DNA of 64,000 bases from NCBI RefSeq assembly GCF_021532275.1, contig NZ_JACBOT010000001.1:62001-126000 (forward strand), in the 5' to 3' direction. Below, in pieces: positions 34,830 through 42,953 of this stretch (position 1 is the first letter of the stretch; the number at the start of each line of letters is the position of its first letter). A program made the position numbers and the translations under genes. A model generated the notes under the pieces. It worked only from the letters and a program-made list of their open reading frames with translations, was not told the DNA's origin and did no database searches. Source of the stretch: Brevibacterium sp. UCMA 11754 (GTDB taxonomy: Bacteria > Actinomycetota > Actinomycetes > Actinomycetales > Brevibacteriaceae).

Positions 34830-35654
34830 TCAGTGCTTCGGGTCAGCGAACGCGGCCTCGTAGCTCTGCCTCTGGTTCTTGCGCGCCTGCAGCTGGTTGG
34901 GCACCATCGCCTTGAACAGCCGATCGCGGATCGCAGTCGGCAGCAGATTGACCACCTTGACGGCCGGGCCGATGAACCCGGGAACGGTGACCTCGAATCG
35001 CGGTCTGGCAGCGGCATTGACAACGGCACGCGCCGCCTCGGTGGGGGTGAGCAGCTTGGCCGCACCGCTGGAGGTTCCTGCCGCCAGCGCGGTGTCGACG
35101 ACTCCGGGCATGATCGCCGTGACCTGAACACCGGTGCCGCGCATCTCCGCGCGGATGGCCTTGAGGTAGCCGAGCACTCCGTGCTTCGTGGCACCATAGG
35201 TCGCCTCTCCCGGGATGGGCAGGATCGATCCCGCCGAGGCCACGGTGATGAGGTGGCCGCGCCCCCTGGCCAGCATGGCCGGTGCCGCGGCCTTGATTCC
35301 GTTGATGACGCCGAGCAGGTTGACCTCGATCTGAGCCCGCGCGGCTGACTGGGATTCGTCCGTGAAGGAACCGACCCACATCAGACCCGCATTGGAGACG
35401 AAGATGTCGATGGGGCCCAGCTCCTGCGTCACCTCTTCCAGGAAAGCACTCTGGCAGGCGGGATCAGTGACGTCGAGTCTGCTGGCGTGGACCCCCAGCT
35501 CTGCAGCGGTTGCCCGCGCAGCATCGAGGTCGATGTCGCCGATGGCCACGTTCGACCCGGCGGCTGTGAAGCCGGCGGCGATCTCCCGCCCGATGCCTCG
35601 GGCCCCGCCGGTGATCGCCACGACCTGGCCGCTCAGTGTGCGCTTGTCACTCAT
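34830..35654 (-). CDS. Short-chain dehydrogenase/reductase
   Basis: 274 residues. TGGARGIG nucleotide loop, VSNAG, Ser in VASAGSILP and catalytic YGATK. The C-terminal extension (VVNLLPTAIRDRLFKAMVPN) is the type seen in SDRs that accompany flavin monooxygenases. Start overlaps the stop of the flavin monooxygenase gene by 4 bp, so the two act together: the SDR would make or remove the ketone on which a Baeyer-Villiger-type enzyme acts. Confidence 0.85.
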   Translation of the reverse strand: MSDKRTLSGQVVAITGGARGIGREIAAGFTAAGSNVAIGDIDLDAARATAAELGVHASRLDVTDPACQSAFLEEVTQELGPIDIFVSNAGLMWVGSFTDESQSAARAQIEVNLLGVINGIKAAAPAMLARGRGHLITVASAGSILPIPGEATYGATKHGVLGYLKAIRAEMRGTGVQVTAIMPGVVDTALAAGTSSGAAKLLTPTEAARAVVNAAARPRFEVTVPGFIGPAVKVVNLLPTAIRDRLFKAMVPNQLQARKNQRQSYEAAFADPKH

Positions 35655-37051
35655 GCCGCCACCCTTCCTCTGCGCATCTCACGCTTCAGTTCCAACAGAT
35701 AATGGTCGAAATCGACCTGCATCGTGTGCCTGGGAGAATCGTAGAACTGCCGTTTGTTTCGTCGATCGTCCTCGCGCATGCGTCTGGTCATCTCCTGCCG
35801 ATTCGGCAGCTCGTAGTTGCCGGTGAGCGCCTTGACGACCAGCCCGCTCTGAGCCTCGGCCAGCGGCATGACGGCACCGACTGGCTGGAGGAGGCCGATG
35901 AAGAACAGGCCGGGGCGATCGGGGTGGGCCATCCGCTTGAATAGCGGCAGATCGTTGCCCTCGGCAGAGATCAGGTCCGCGTCGAAGAACGGAAACTTCA
36001 CCCGATAGCCCGTCGCCCACACGATGAGATCGGCCGGAGCTTCACTTCCATCGGTGAACACCACCCGGTCTCCCGCGAGTCGTTCGATGCCAGGTTTCAC
36101 CGTGATCGCACCGGCGCCGAGGCGGTCCCTGATTGCGTCCGACTGCACCGGATGCGATTGGCCGGGTGCGTGGCCCGGGGTGGGCAGACCGTATCTGCGC
36201 AGTCCCCCGGACAGCAGAGCGGCCAAGCGCAGGCGAGCGCTCGTGGCCCACCAGGGCGCCCAGCTGGGCAGGGCGATCTGATCGGCGGCCTGACCGAAGA
36301 GGGTCTTCTTCAGCACCCATTGGCCCCGGCGGATCGAGAGATTGACGCGCCGCGCCCGGTGGGAGCCCTCGACTGCGATGTCCATCGCGGAGTTGCCGGC
36401 GCCGACGACGACAATGTCGCGGCCTTCGAGCTGATCCCCGCTGCGGTAGTCATGGGCGTGGATCTGCTCGCCGTCGAAGTGACCCGGATACCCGGGCTCG
36501 GGCCAGCGCGCATCCCAGTGATGGCCGTTGGCGACCATCACGGCGTCGTAATGGCGGGTCTCGGTGGCTGCTGTCTCGATCGCCCCGGCATCAGTGGAAC
36601 CGGCGTCGGTGGAACGGATGTCGACATCCCAACCGCCGCGCTCACCTCGGCGAACATGGGTCACCTCGGTGTTGAATGTGATGGTGTGGCCGAATCCGAA
36701 GTGGGCGACATAGTCGCGGAAGTAGGCGTAGACCTGATCGTGGCTGGCGTAATCGGGATAGTCGGCCGGCATCGGGAAATCGGAGAAGGCCATGCGCGGA
36801 CACGAGGTGTTGATCTGCAGGGTCTCGTAGCAGGCGCTGACACCGTTGGGGTTGTCGAAGAGCCAGTTGCCGCCGAATTCGGTGCCCTTCTCGAAGCAGT
36901 CGAAGGGGACGCCCGCGGTGTAGAGGGCTTTGGCGGCGGCGAGGCCCGAGGCTCCGGCGCCGATGACGCAGACCCGCGGCAGTGCGGGGTCTGGTCGGAT
37001 CTCCTCGGTGATCGCTGGGGCTCGATGTTTCTGTCTGACGCTGTAAGGCAT
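35651..37051 (-). CDS. Flavin-containing monooxygenase (FMO/Baeyer-Villiger type)
   Basis: 466 residues from ATG 37051; the frame continues upstream without support. FAD motif GAGASG at 31-36, FMO fingerprint FDGEQIHAHDY (FxGxxxHxxxY), second Rossmann VVVGAGNSAMDIA for NADPH, and IVWATGYRVKFPFF near the end. Such enzymes oxygenate S or N atoms or insert oxygen beside a ketone. Operon with the SDR; divergent TetR gene shares the palindrome at 37068-37085. Confidence 0.87.
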   Translation of the reverse strand: MPYSVRQKHRAPAITEEIRPDPALPRVCVIGAGASGLAAAKALYTAGVPFDCFEKGTEFGGNWLFDNPNGVSACYETLQINTSCPRMAFSDFPMPADYPDYASHDQVYAYFRDYVAHFGFGHTITFNTEVTHVRRGERGGWDVDIRSTDAGSTDAGAIETAATETRHYDAVMVANGHHWDARWPEPGYPGHFDGEQIHAHDYRSGDQLEGRDIVVVGAGNSAMDIAVEGSHRARRVNLSIRRGQWVLKKTLFGQAADQIALPSWAPWWATSARLRLAALLSGGLRRYGLPTPGHAPGQSHPVQSDAIRDRLGAGAITVKPGIERLAGDRVVFTDGSEAPADLIVWATGYRVKFPFFDADLISAEGNDLPLFKRMAHPDRPGLFFIGLLQPVGAVMPLAEAQSGLVVKALTGNYELPNRQEMTRRMREDDRRNKRQFYDSPRHTMQVDFDHYLLELKREMRRGRVAA

Positions 37052-37067
37052 GTCACAATACTGCCAT

Positions 37068-37085
37068 TGAAAATCAAAATTTTCA
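37068..37085. promoter_or_regulatory. TetR operator between FMO and tetR
   Basis: TGAAAAT (37068-37074), CAAA, ATTTTCA (37079-37085): perfect 7-bp arms in the 47-bp divergent gap. It ends just before TACACT (37087-37092), the -10 box of the TetR gene, and lies 17-34 bp upstream of the FMO ATG, so one bound dimer covers both promoters. Confidence 0.7.
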
Positions 37086-37098
37086 CTACACTGGAGTA

Positions 37099-37848
37099 AT
37101 GAACCTTCGAGATTCTGCTCGGCCCGCCGAAGTCTCCGGCACGACCGCGCCGGGACTGTGGCGTGGGACTTCACGAACCGACCGTGATGGGGCCCGCCGG
37201 GAAAGGCTTCTCGAGGCCGCTCTCGAACTGTACGGAACGCTGGGCTTTCGCGGAACGTCGATCCAGGCGCTGTGTCACGAGTCCGGGGTCTCGAGCCGGT
37301 CCTTCTACGAACTCTTCCCCGCCCGCAGATCGGGTTCTGCACGGGAGTCGATCACCGCTCAGGAGTCGCTGCTCGAACAGCTCTACATCGTCCTCAACGA
37401 GGAGATCGGCGAGGCGATGGCGGCGCTGACGATCCCGGCCGAGTCAGACCTCCTCGACACGACCGTCCGCATCGTCTCCGCCGCGCTCATGCCGATGCTC
37501 GCCGATGAACGCAAGGCTCGCGTCCTCGAAGTTGAGGCCGTCGGTGTCAACGAGTCACTCGAGGCCAGACGGCGGGAAACGATGCGCATGCTTGCGGCCG
37601 CGGTCGATGCCGCGTTCACACGCGTGCGCTCGACGTTCGATCTGCCGCTGCCTGGATCGTCACCGCACTTCAACGACGGCGGCCTCACCAGCCTCATCAT
37701 CGTCGGCGGAATCACCGAAGCCCTGGTTCAGCGTGTGCACACACCCGTGCCGGAGCGTATGCCCACGTCTGACTTCCTCCTGCACATCTCCGAGGTCGCC
37801 CTGCGCGCCTATGGTGCGGGACCGGATCTGGCCGCCGGGTCAGCATAG
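37099..37848 (+). CDS. TetR-family regulator of the FMO-SDR operon
   Basis: 249 residues with a 35-residue N-terminal arm, then HTH (RRERLLEAALELYGTLGFRG, SIQALCHESGVSSRSFYELF). The Ser-rich recognition helix is intact. ATG 37099 is six bases after TACACT, so leaderless. Divergent from the FMO operon with a shared palindrome, hence likely its repressor and its own. Confidence 0.85.
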   Translation: MNLRDSARPAEVSGTTAPGLWRGTSRTDRDGARRERLLEAALELYGTLGFRGTSIQALCHESGVSSRSFYELFPARRSGSARESITAQESLLEQLYIVLNEEIGEAMAALTIPAESDLLDTTVRIVSAALMPMLADERKARVLEVEAVGVNESLEARRRETMRMLAAAVDAAFTRVRSTFDLPLPGSSPHFNDGGLTSLIIVGGITEALVQRVHTPVPERMPTSDFLLHISEVALRAYGAGPDLAAGSA

Positions 37849-37899
37849 ACGTTTCCGCGGAGGTACACGGGCGGGCCGCCCCGGCGGATGGTGTCACAC

Positions 37900-38853
37900 T
37901 CAGGCGAAGGGAGCCGAGGCCTGATCCAGACGGGCGAGCTCTTCGTAACTGAGTTCGAGGGCCGGGGCCGCCATCAGTGCGTCTAACTGTTCGGGCGTGC
38001 GAGCCGAGACGATGGGTGCGGTGGCCCCCTTGGCCAGCAGCCAGGCGAGCGCAATGGTTGCCGGTGCCACGTCATGGGCTTCGGCCACAGCAACCAGCTC
38101 GGCGACAGCCTTGAGGCCATCGGCGTTGAAGTAGCCCTGCACCATACCGCCGCGGCTTGCGCCTTCGAGGTCTTCCTCGGTGCGGTATTTTCCTGTCAGG
38201 AATCCTGCGGCAAGACTGAAGTAGGTGAAGACGCCGAGGTTGTGCTCCTGTGCCAGCGGCTTCAGCTCAGTCTCGTAGTCGCGGCGGAAGACCAGGCTGT
38301 ACTGAGGCTGGATCGCCACGGGTTTGGCCAGGTTCTCCTGCTCGGCCACGGCCAGCCACTCGGCCAGACGGTCCTTCGAATAGTTGGATACCGCGACATG
38401 CTTGACCTTACCGGCACGCACGATCTCATCGAAGACCCGGGCCACCTCGGCGATGGGGGTGACCTCGTCATCGCGGTGGGCGTAGTAGAGGTCGACGTAG
38501 TCTGTCTGCAGTCGTTCGAGGGAGGCGTCGATGGCGGTGCGGATGTACTCGGGGTCCTGCGTCTTGTGGTCCGGGTGGTCACCGACCTTCGTGGCGATGA
38601 CGACCTTGTCGCGGTTGCCGCGGGCGGCGAGCCAGGTGCCGATGATGGTCTCGGATTCGTGACCGGTGTTGCCGGGAACCCACGCCGGGTAGGACTCTGC
38701 GGTGTCGAGGAAGTTGCCGCCAGCGGCGAGGAACGCGTCGAGCACGGCGTGTGATCCGGCTTCGTCGGCGGTCCAACCGAAGGTGTTCGTGCCCAGGTTG
38801 ATGGGGAAGATCGAAAGGTCTGTACCGGGGATCTGCAGCTGCTGCGTCATCAT
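37900..38853 (-). CDS. Aldo/keto reductase
   Basis: 317 residues from ATG 38853 (a second ATG follows immediately at 38850; CAGGAG is just upstream, so 38850 may be the real start). TIM-barrel AKR with NFLDTAESYP, VVIATKVGDH and YYAHRDD supplying the Asp/Tyr/Lys/His tetrad positions, then VSNYSKDRL and the NADPH-binding VSARTPEQLDAL. Resembles the YajO/Tas-like group; physiological substrate unknown. Stands alone, convergent with the TetR gene. Confidence 0.87.
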   Translation of the reverse strand: MMTQQLQIPGTDLSIFPINLGTNTFGWTADEAGSHAVLDAFLAAGGNFLDTAESYPAWVPGNTGHESETIIGTWLAARGNRDKVVIATKVGDHPDHKTQDPEYIRTAIDASLERLQTDYVDLYYAHRDDEVTPIAEVARVFDEIVRAGKVKHVAVSNYSKDRLAEWLAVAEQENLAKPVAIQPQYSLVFRRDYETELKPLAQEHNLGVFTYFSLAAGFLTGKYRTEEDLEGASRGGMVQGYFNADGLKAVAELVAVAEAHDVAPATIALAWLLAKGATAPIVSARTPEQLDALMAAPALELSYEELARLDQASAPFA

Positions 38854-38925
38854 GCTCCTGTATCGGCTCGGGGTCGGGTTGTCTGCTCGGTGCAACGATG
38901 ATCGCGGGAGGATTATTTCCCCTGC

Positions 38926-41279
38926 TCAGCTGCGGACTGCGTCGAGCGCCGCGAATACGATCGATTCGGTGTCGATGCCGTGATAGCGGTAGACGTCGTC
39001 TATGTCGCCCGATTGCCCGAAGGTGCTCACGCCCAGCGCCACATGTTCGACCTGATTGATCGTCGCGAGGAATGACAGCGTGTGCGGGTGGCCGTCGAGG
39101 ACCGTGACCATGGGCACCGCGCTCGAGGCAGGGAACACCTGATCGAGGATCCATCCACTCCCACCAGCGGCAGAACCGACTGAACCGACTGACTCCATCG
39201 CCGGCGAACGTAGCTGCCCAGATCGGAGCGCACGGTAGAGCAGACCGGGACTCGTCACGCACACGACCTCGGCCTCGATCCCCATCTCCGCGAGTCGATC
39301 GGCGGCCGCGAGCACCTCGGTCATGAGCGCGCCCATTCCGACGAGCTGCACGACCGGTCGGGTCGAAGTTCTGAGCCGATAGGCCCCGGCGACGACCTGC
39401 TGCCGACGACGCTCTCTGGCAGCAGGGTCCGCGGGAACGCGGGCCATACTCTGGTCGACGCCGCGGGTGGACAGGCGAAGGTAGGCAGACTCACCGCCGG
39501 GCCTGCCCATGAGCGACATCGCATGCAGAAGCGACCACTCGACGTCCTGTGCGAAGGCCGGTTCATACGTGACCAATCCTGGCACTTCGATGCCCGTCGA
39601 CGGGGTGGTGATCGACTGGTGCGCCCCGCCTTCCGGAGCCAGAGTCACTCCGGATGGAGTCCCGACGAGGATCGACTGGCCACCGGCATAGATGCCGAAT
39701 GTCCACGGTTCGAGCGCACGATTGACGAACGGGTCATACATCACCCCGATGGAGAACAGCGGCTCCACGTCGCACCCAATTCGCCGAGGAGTCCGACGAG
39801 GTTGGTCTCGGCGATGCCGAGCTCCATGTGCTGGCCCTGTGCCGATTCGTTCCACTGCAGGATCGTCTCCGCATCGTCGGCGAACCAGTTCTGCGCCGCA
39901 TCCGCGCTCCACACACCGACCTTGTTGACCCACCCGCCGAGGTTGGTCGTCGATGACACATCGGGACTGACGGTCACGACTCGGCGGGCTGTCTCCGGCG
40001 ATTGCCGACTGAGGTCCATGAGGACCCGGCCGAGCGCCGCCTGCGAGGACGAGGTCCCTTTGTGCGTCCGTTCCAGATCACGGGGCAGCTCGACCGGTGC
40101 GGCCGGCGCGAATTCGGGCCGGGCCAGTCGCTGTGCGGTCTCGGCCAAGATTCGACCGGCGGGGGTGTCGGGATCGAAGCGCGACCACGGCGCCTGCGGA
40201 TCCTGGCCGCTGAGTTCGGCCAGTGCCGAGTACTCGTCCGCGTCGATGAGGGCCGAGTGGTTCTGCGGATGGCCGGAGCTCGGCAGCCCGAATCCCTTGA
40301 TCGTGTAGGCGATGACAGCGGTGGGACAGGAGTCGTCGATTTGCGCGAAGGCCTCGAGCAGGGTCGGAATGTCATGACCGCCGAGGTTCCTGATCGCAGC
40401 CAGGAGCGTGGCATCGTCGAGGTCGGAGATGAGGGCCCTCAGTGCTTGACCGCTCTCGCTGTCACCGTCGCCCTCACTTCCTGCTTCTCCGGGCAGACGA
40501 GTGCGCAGTTCATCGGCGCTGCAGCGCAGGATCCGCTGATACTCGGGGTTGGACATCGTGAGGATGCGCCGGCGCAGCGCGTCCCCGCCCTCACGGGCGA
40601 AGAGGTCTTCGAGCAGACGCCCGAACTTCACTGTGATGACCTGCCACCCGGCGGCCTCGAAGGTCGCCTCGATCCGTCCGGCCGCGATGTCGGGGACGAC
40701 GCGGTCAAGTGACTGCCGGTTGAGGTCGATGATCCACACGATCTCGCCGAGATGCTTGACTCCGGGATCGTTGACGGCTTCCCAGACGGCTCCTTCGTCG
40801 AGTTCGGCATCGCCGACGAGTGAGTACTGGCGTCCGGTGCCGATGTCGCGCAGGCTGGAGTCGACGTAGCGGCGGGCAACGGCTCCCCAGATCGGGGCAG
40901 TGGCACCGATACCCACTGATCCCGTCGAATAGTCGGCCGGGACCGGGTCCTTGGTGCGACTCGGGTAACTCTGGAGGCCGCCGAACTCCCGCAGCGTCGT
41001 CATCTGCTCATCATCGAGTTCGCCGAAGAGATAGTTGATGGCATGCCACACGGGACCGGCATGCGGTTTGATGCTCACGCGGTCCTCGGCCCGAAGTTCG
41101 TGGAACCACAGCGCGGTCATGATCGAGGCGATCGATGCACATGAGGCCTGATGGCCGCCCACTTTGAGGCCGCTCCGGTTGGGCCGGACTCGGTTGGCGT
41201 GGTGGATGATCGAGGTCGAAAGCCACAGGATGCGGTCATGGATCTCGTCGAGGGCGTCGAGAGCAGAGTGGTCGGACAC
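38926..41279 (-). pseudogene. E1-type transketolase/pyruvate dehydrogenase-like gene with an internal frameshift
   Basis: Two adjacent frames are both conserved. The first (start GTG 41279 with AAGGAGG; frame ends at 39741) carries the TPP domain: GDAELDEGAVWEAV, DLNRQSLD, IKGFGLPSSGHPQNH and GQHMELGIAETN. The second (ending at 38926) resumes with PLFSIGVMYDPFVNRALE and LVATPSGV-like LVGTPSGVTLAPEGGAHQS to the C-terminal domain. The switch falls at about 39758-39771 and needs a one-base (or 3n+1) deletion. Intact homodimeric E1-like proteins are about 780-790 residues, as the joined frames would be. Could be a true pseudogene or an assembly error. Divergent Lrp gene suggests regulation by an amino acid or keto acid. 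Confidence 0.8.
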
Positions 41280-41350
41280 GTATTCCTCCTTGAACCGCAG
41301 GTCGGTCCAGATCCGGACCGTCTCACAACGATCCAAACAGGTCTGATCGG

Positions 41351-41383
41351 AGTGCTCAATATGTCTATTTGACATTGAGCACT
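41351..41383. promoter_or_regulatory. Lrp/AsnC-type operator
   Basis: AGTGCTCAAT (41351-41360), 13 bases, ATTGAGCACT (41374-41383): perfect 10-bp arms in the 171-bp gap between the E1-like gene and the Lrp-type gene. Long imperfect dyads of this size are usual for Lrp-family proteins, which also bind as higher multimers. Confidence 0.72.
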
Positions 41384-41450
41384 ATGCTCAGTCGGGAAAG
41401 ATGCGATTGAGCAGCTGGTGAGCATTTCGCTGAGGAAAGATGGTGGTGTC

Positions 41451-41939
41451 ATGGCCAAGGGACAGCAGCGACGAATCGCTGATGTGCTGGATGCGAGGAT
41501 CCTTCTCGAACTCATCCGCGAGCCGCGAGCGACTATCGCGGGACTGGCCCATCGCCTGCAGGTGGCCAGGAACACCGCTCAGGCACGGTTGGGCAGGCTC
41601 GAGTCCGAGGGGCTGCACCCGTTCGGACATCGTGTCGACACGACTGGCCTCGGCTATCCGATCCGCGCACACGTGTTGGCCAACCTCAAACAGTCACGAC
41701 TCGACGAGGTCGGTGAGGCGCTGAGTCGGATCCCCGAAGTTCTCGAGGTCATCGGTGTCAGCGGAACAGCCGATACCCTCATCCAGATCGTCGCCCGAGA
41801 TACCGATGACCTCTATCGCGTCGCCGGGCAGATCCTCGGAACTCCCGGCGTCAAACGCACACGCACCCTCGTGTCGATGAAGCAGATGGTGCAATACCGC
41901 GTCACTCCCCTGCTGCAGAGGACGATCGAGAACGGCTGA
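41451..41939 (+). CDS. Lrp/AsnC-family transcriptional regulator
   Basis: 162 residues from ATG 41451 (GTG 41418 possible). HTH in LLELIREPRATIAGLAHRLQ then VARNTAQARLGRLE, followed by the RAM ligand domain (VLANLKQSRLDEVGEALSRI, VIGVSGTADTLIQIVARDT). Divergent from the E1/transketolase-like gene, whose promoter carries a 10-bp-arm palindrome. Confidence 0.88.
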   Translation: MAKGQQRRIADVLDARILLELIREPRATIAGLAHRLQVARNTAQARLGRLESEGLHPFGHRVDTTGLGYPIRAHVLANLKQSRLDEVGEALSRIPEVLEVIGVSGTADTLIQIVARDTDDLYRVAGQILGTPGVKRTRTLVSMKQMVQYRVTPLLQRTIENG

Positions 41940-41962
41940 GCCGACGTTCCAAGAGTCCGCCG

Positions 41963-42808
41963 CTATTTGAGCAAACGGTCCATACGGCGATCGCTGAGTT
42001 TCTTCCCGCCGGTCTGACAACCGGGACAGTACTGCAGTGACTTGTCGGCATAGGAGACCTCGGCGATGGTCGAACCGCACACCGGACAGGTCTGACCGGT
42101 GCGACCGTGGACCCGAAGTCCGCGCTTCTTCGCTGTCTTGACCTTCGCCGGCGGCAGGTCGTTCAGCGCCTCGCAGGCAGCACCGAGCACCCCACGGATC
42201 ACCTCGAGCAGCGCCTCCGCATCGACACCGTTGGCCGGGGCGAAGGGAGAGAGCTTCGCAGTATGGAGGATCTCGTCGGAGTAGGCGTTGCCGATGCCGG
42301 AGATGAGCGACTGATCCTCGAGCACGGTCTTGATCCGTGCCGTCGACCCCTTCAGCACCGCGGCGAACTGGTCGTCCTCGATGCTCAGGGCATCGGGACC
42401 GGCGCCAGCCACAGCAGCCACCTCGGCGCGGTCATGGACGAGAGCCACCGAGGCGTTCTTCTTCGTTCCCGCCTCGCTGATGTCGAAACCGGCACCGGAA
42501 GCCAAGTGGATGCGCAGGCCCAGCGGCCCCTTGCCCATCCTCACCGGCCCGGTGGGCACCTGTTCATGCCAGATCAACCAGCCTGCGCGGGCGAAACGGC
42601 AGACCAGGTCGAGTCCGTCGAACTCGATGATGAGGGCCTTGCCCACCCGGGAGACCCCACTGATCTCAAGCCCGCTGATCGCTTCCAAGGGCGGATCGGC
42701 CGTCTTGAGGATGCTCAGCTCACCGATATCGGTTCGGGTGATGAAGTCCCCGACGATCCGCGAGCCCAAAAAGTGGACGAGTGCGTCGACCTCGGGCAGT
42801 TCCGGCAT
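41963..42808 (-). CDS. Fpg/Nei-family DNA glycosylase
   Basis: 281 residues from ATG 42808, giving the required MPELPEV N-terminus (P2 and E3 catalytic after Met removal); the longer frame upstream would abolish it. H2TH region around SLISGIGNAYSDEILH, C-terminal zinc finger with Cys pairs CPVCGSTIAEVSYADK and LQYCPGC. The finger's terminal segment (GGKKLSDRRMDRLLK) is longer than in classic Fpg, as in the actinobacterial Fpg-like group, so substrate range may differ from 8-oxoguanine. A CATACT box six bases upstream suggests a leaderless message. Confidence 0.87.
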   Translation of the reverse strand: MPELPEVDALVHFLGSRIVGDFITRTDIGELSILKTADPPLEAISGLEISGVSRVGKALIIEFDGLDLVCRFARAGWLIWHEQVPTGPVRMGKGPLGLRIHLASGAGFDISEAGTKKNASVALVHDRAEVAAVAGAGPDALSIEDDQFAAVLKGSTARIKTVLEDQSLISGIGNAYSDEILHTAKLSPFAPANGVDAEALLEVIRGVLGAACEALNDLPPAKVKTAKKRGLRVHGRTGQTCPVCGSTIAEVSYADKSLQYCPGCQTGGKKLSDRRMDRLLK

Positions 42809-42953
42809 GAGACCAGTATGCGCCTTCGCGCGCGAGCCCGCACTGCTCCCGGACATACCGCCCTTGTGAGTTCCCTGAACGAGAGCTAACGTGGACAGAC
42901 CACGTGAGAGCGTGCAGCACCAGCAATTCGACCACTTCATAAGGAGGGTGACG

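Noticed and set aside
38926..41279. Programmed ribosomal frameshift in the E1-like gene
   Set aside because: No X-XXY-YYZ heptamer, no obvious downstream pseudoknot, and E1-type enzymes are not known to use recoding. A deletion or sequencing error is simpler.
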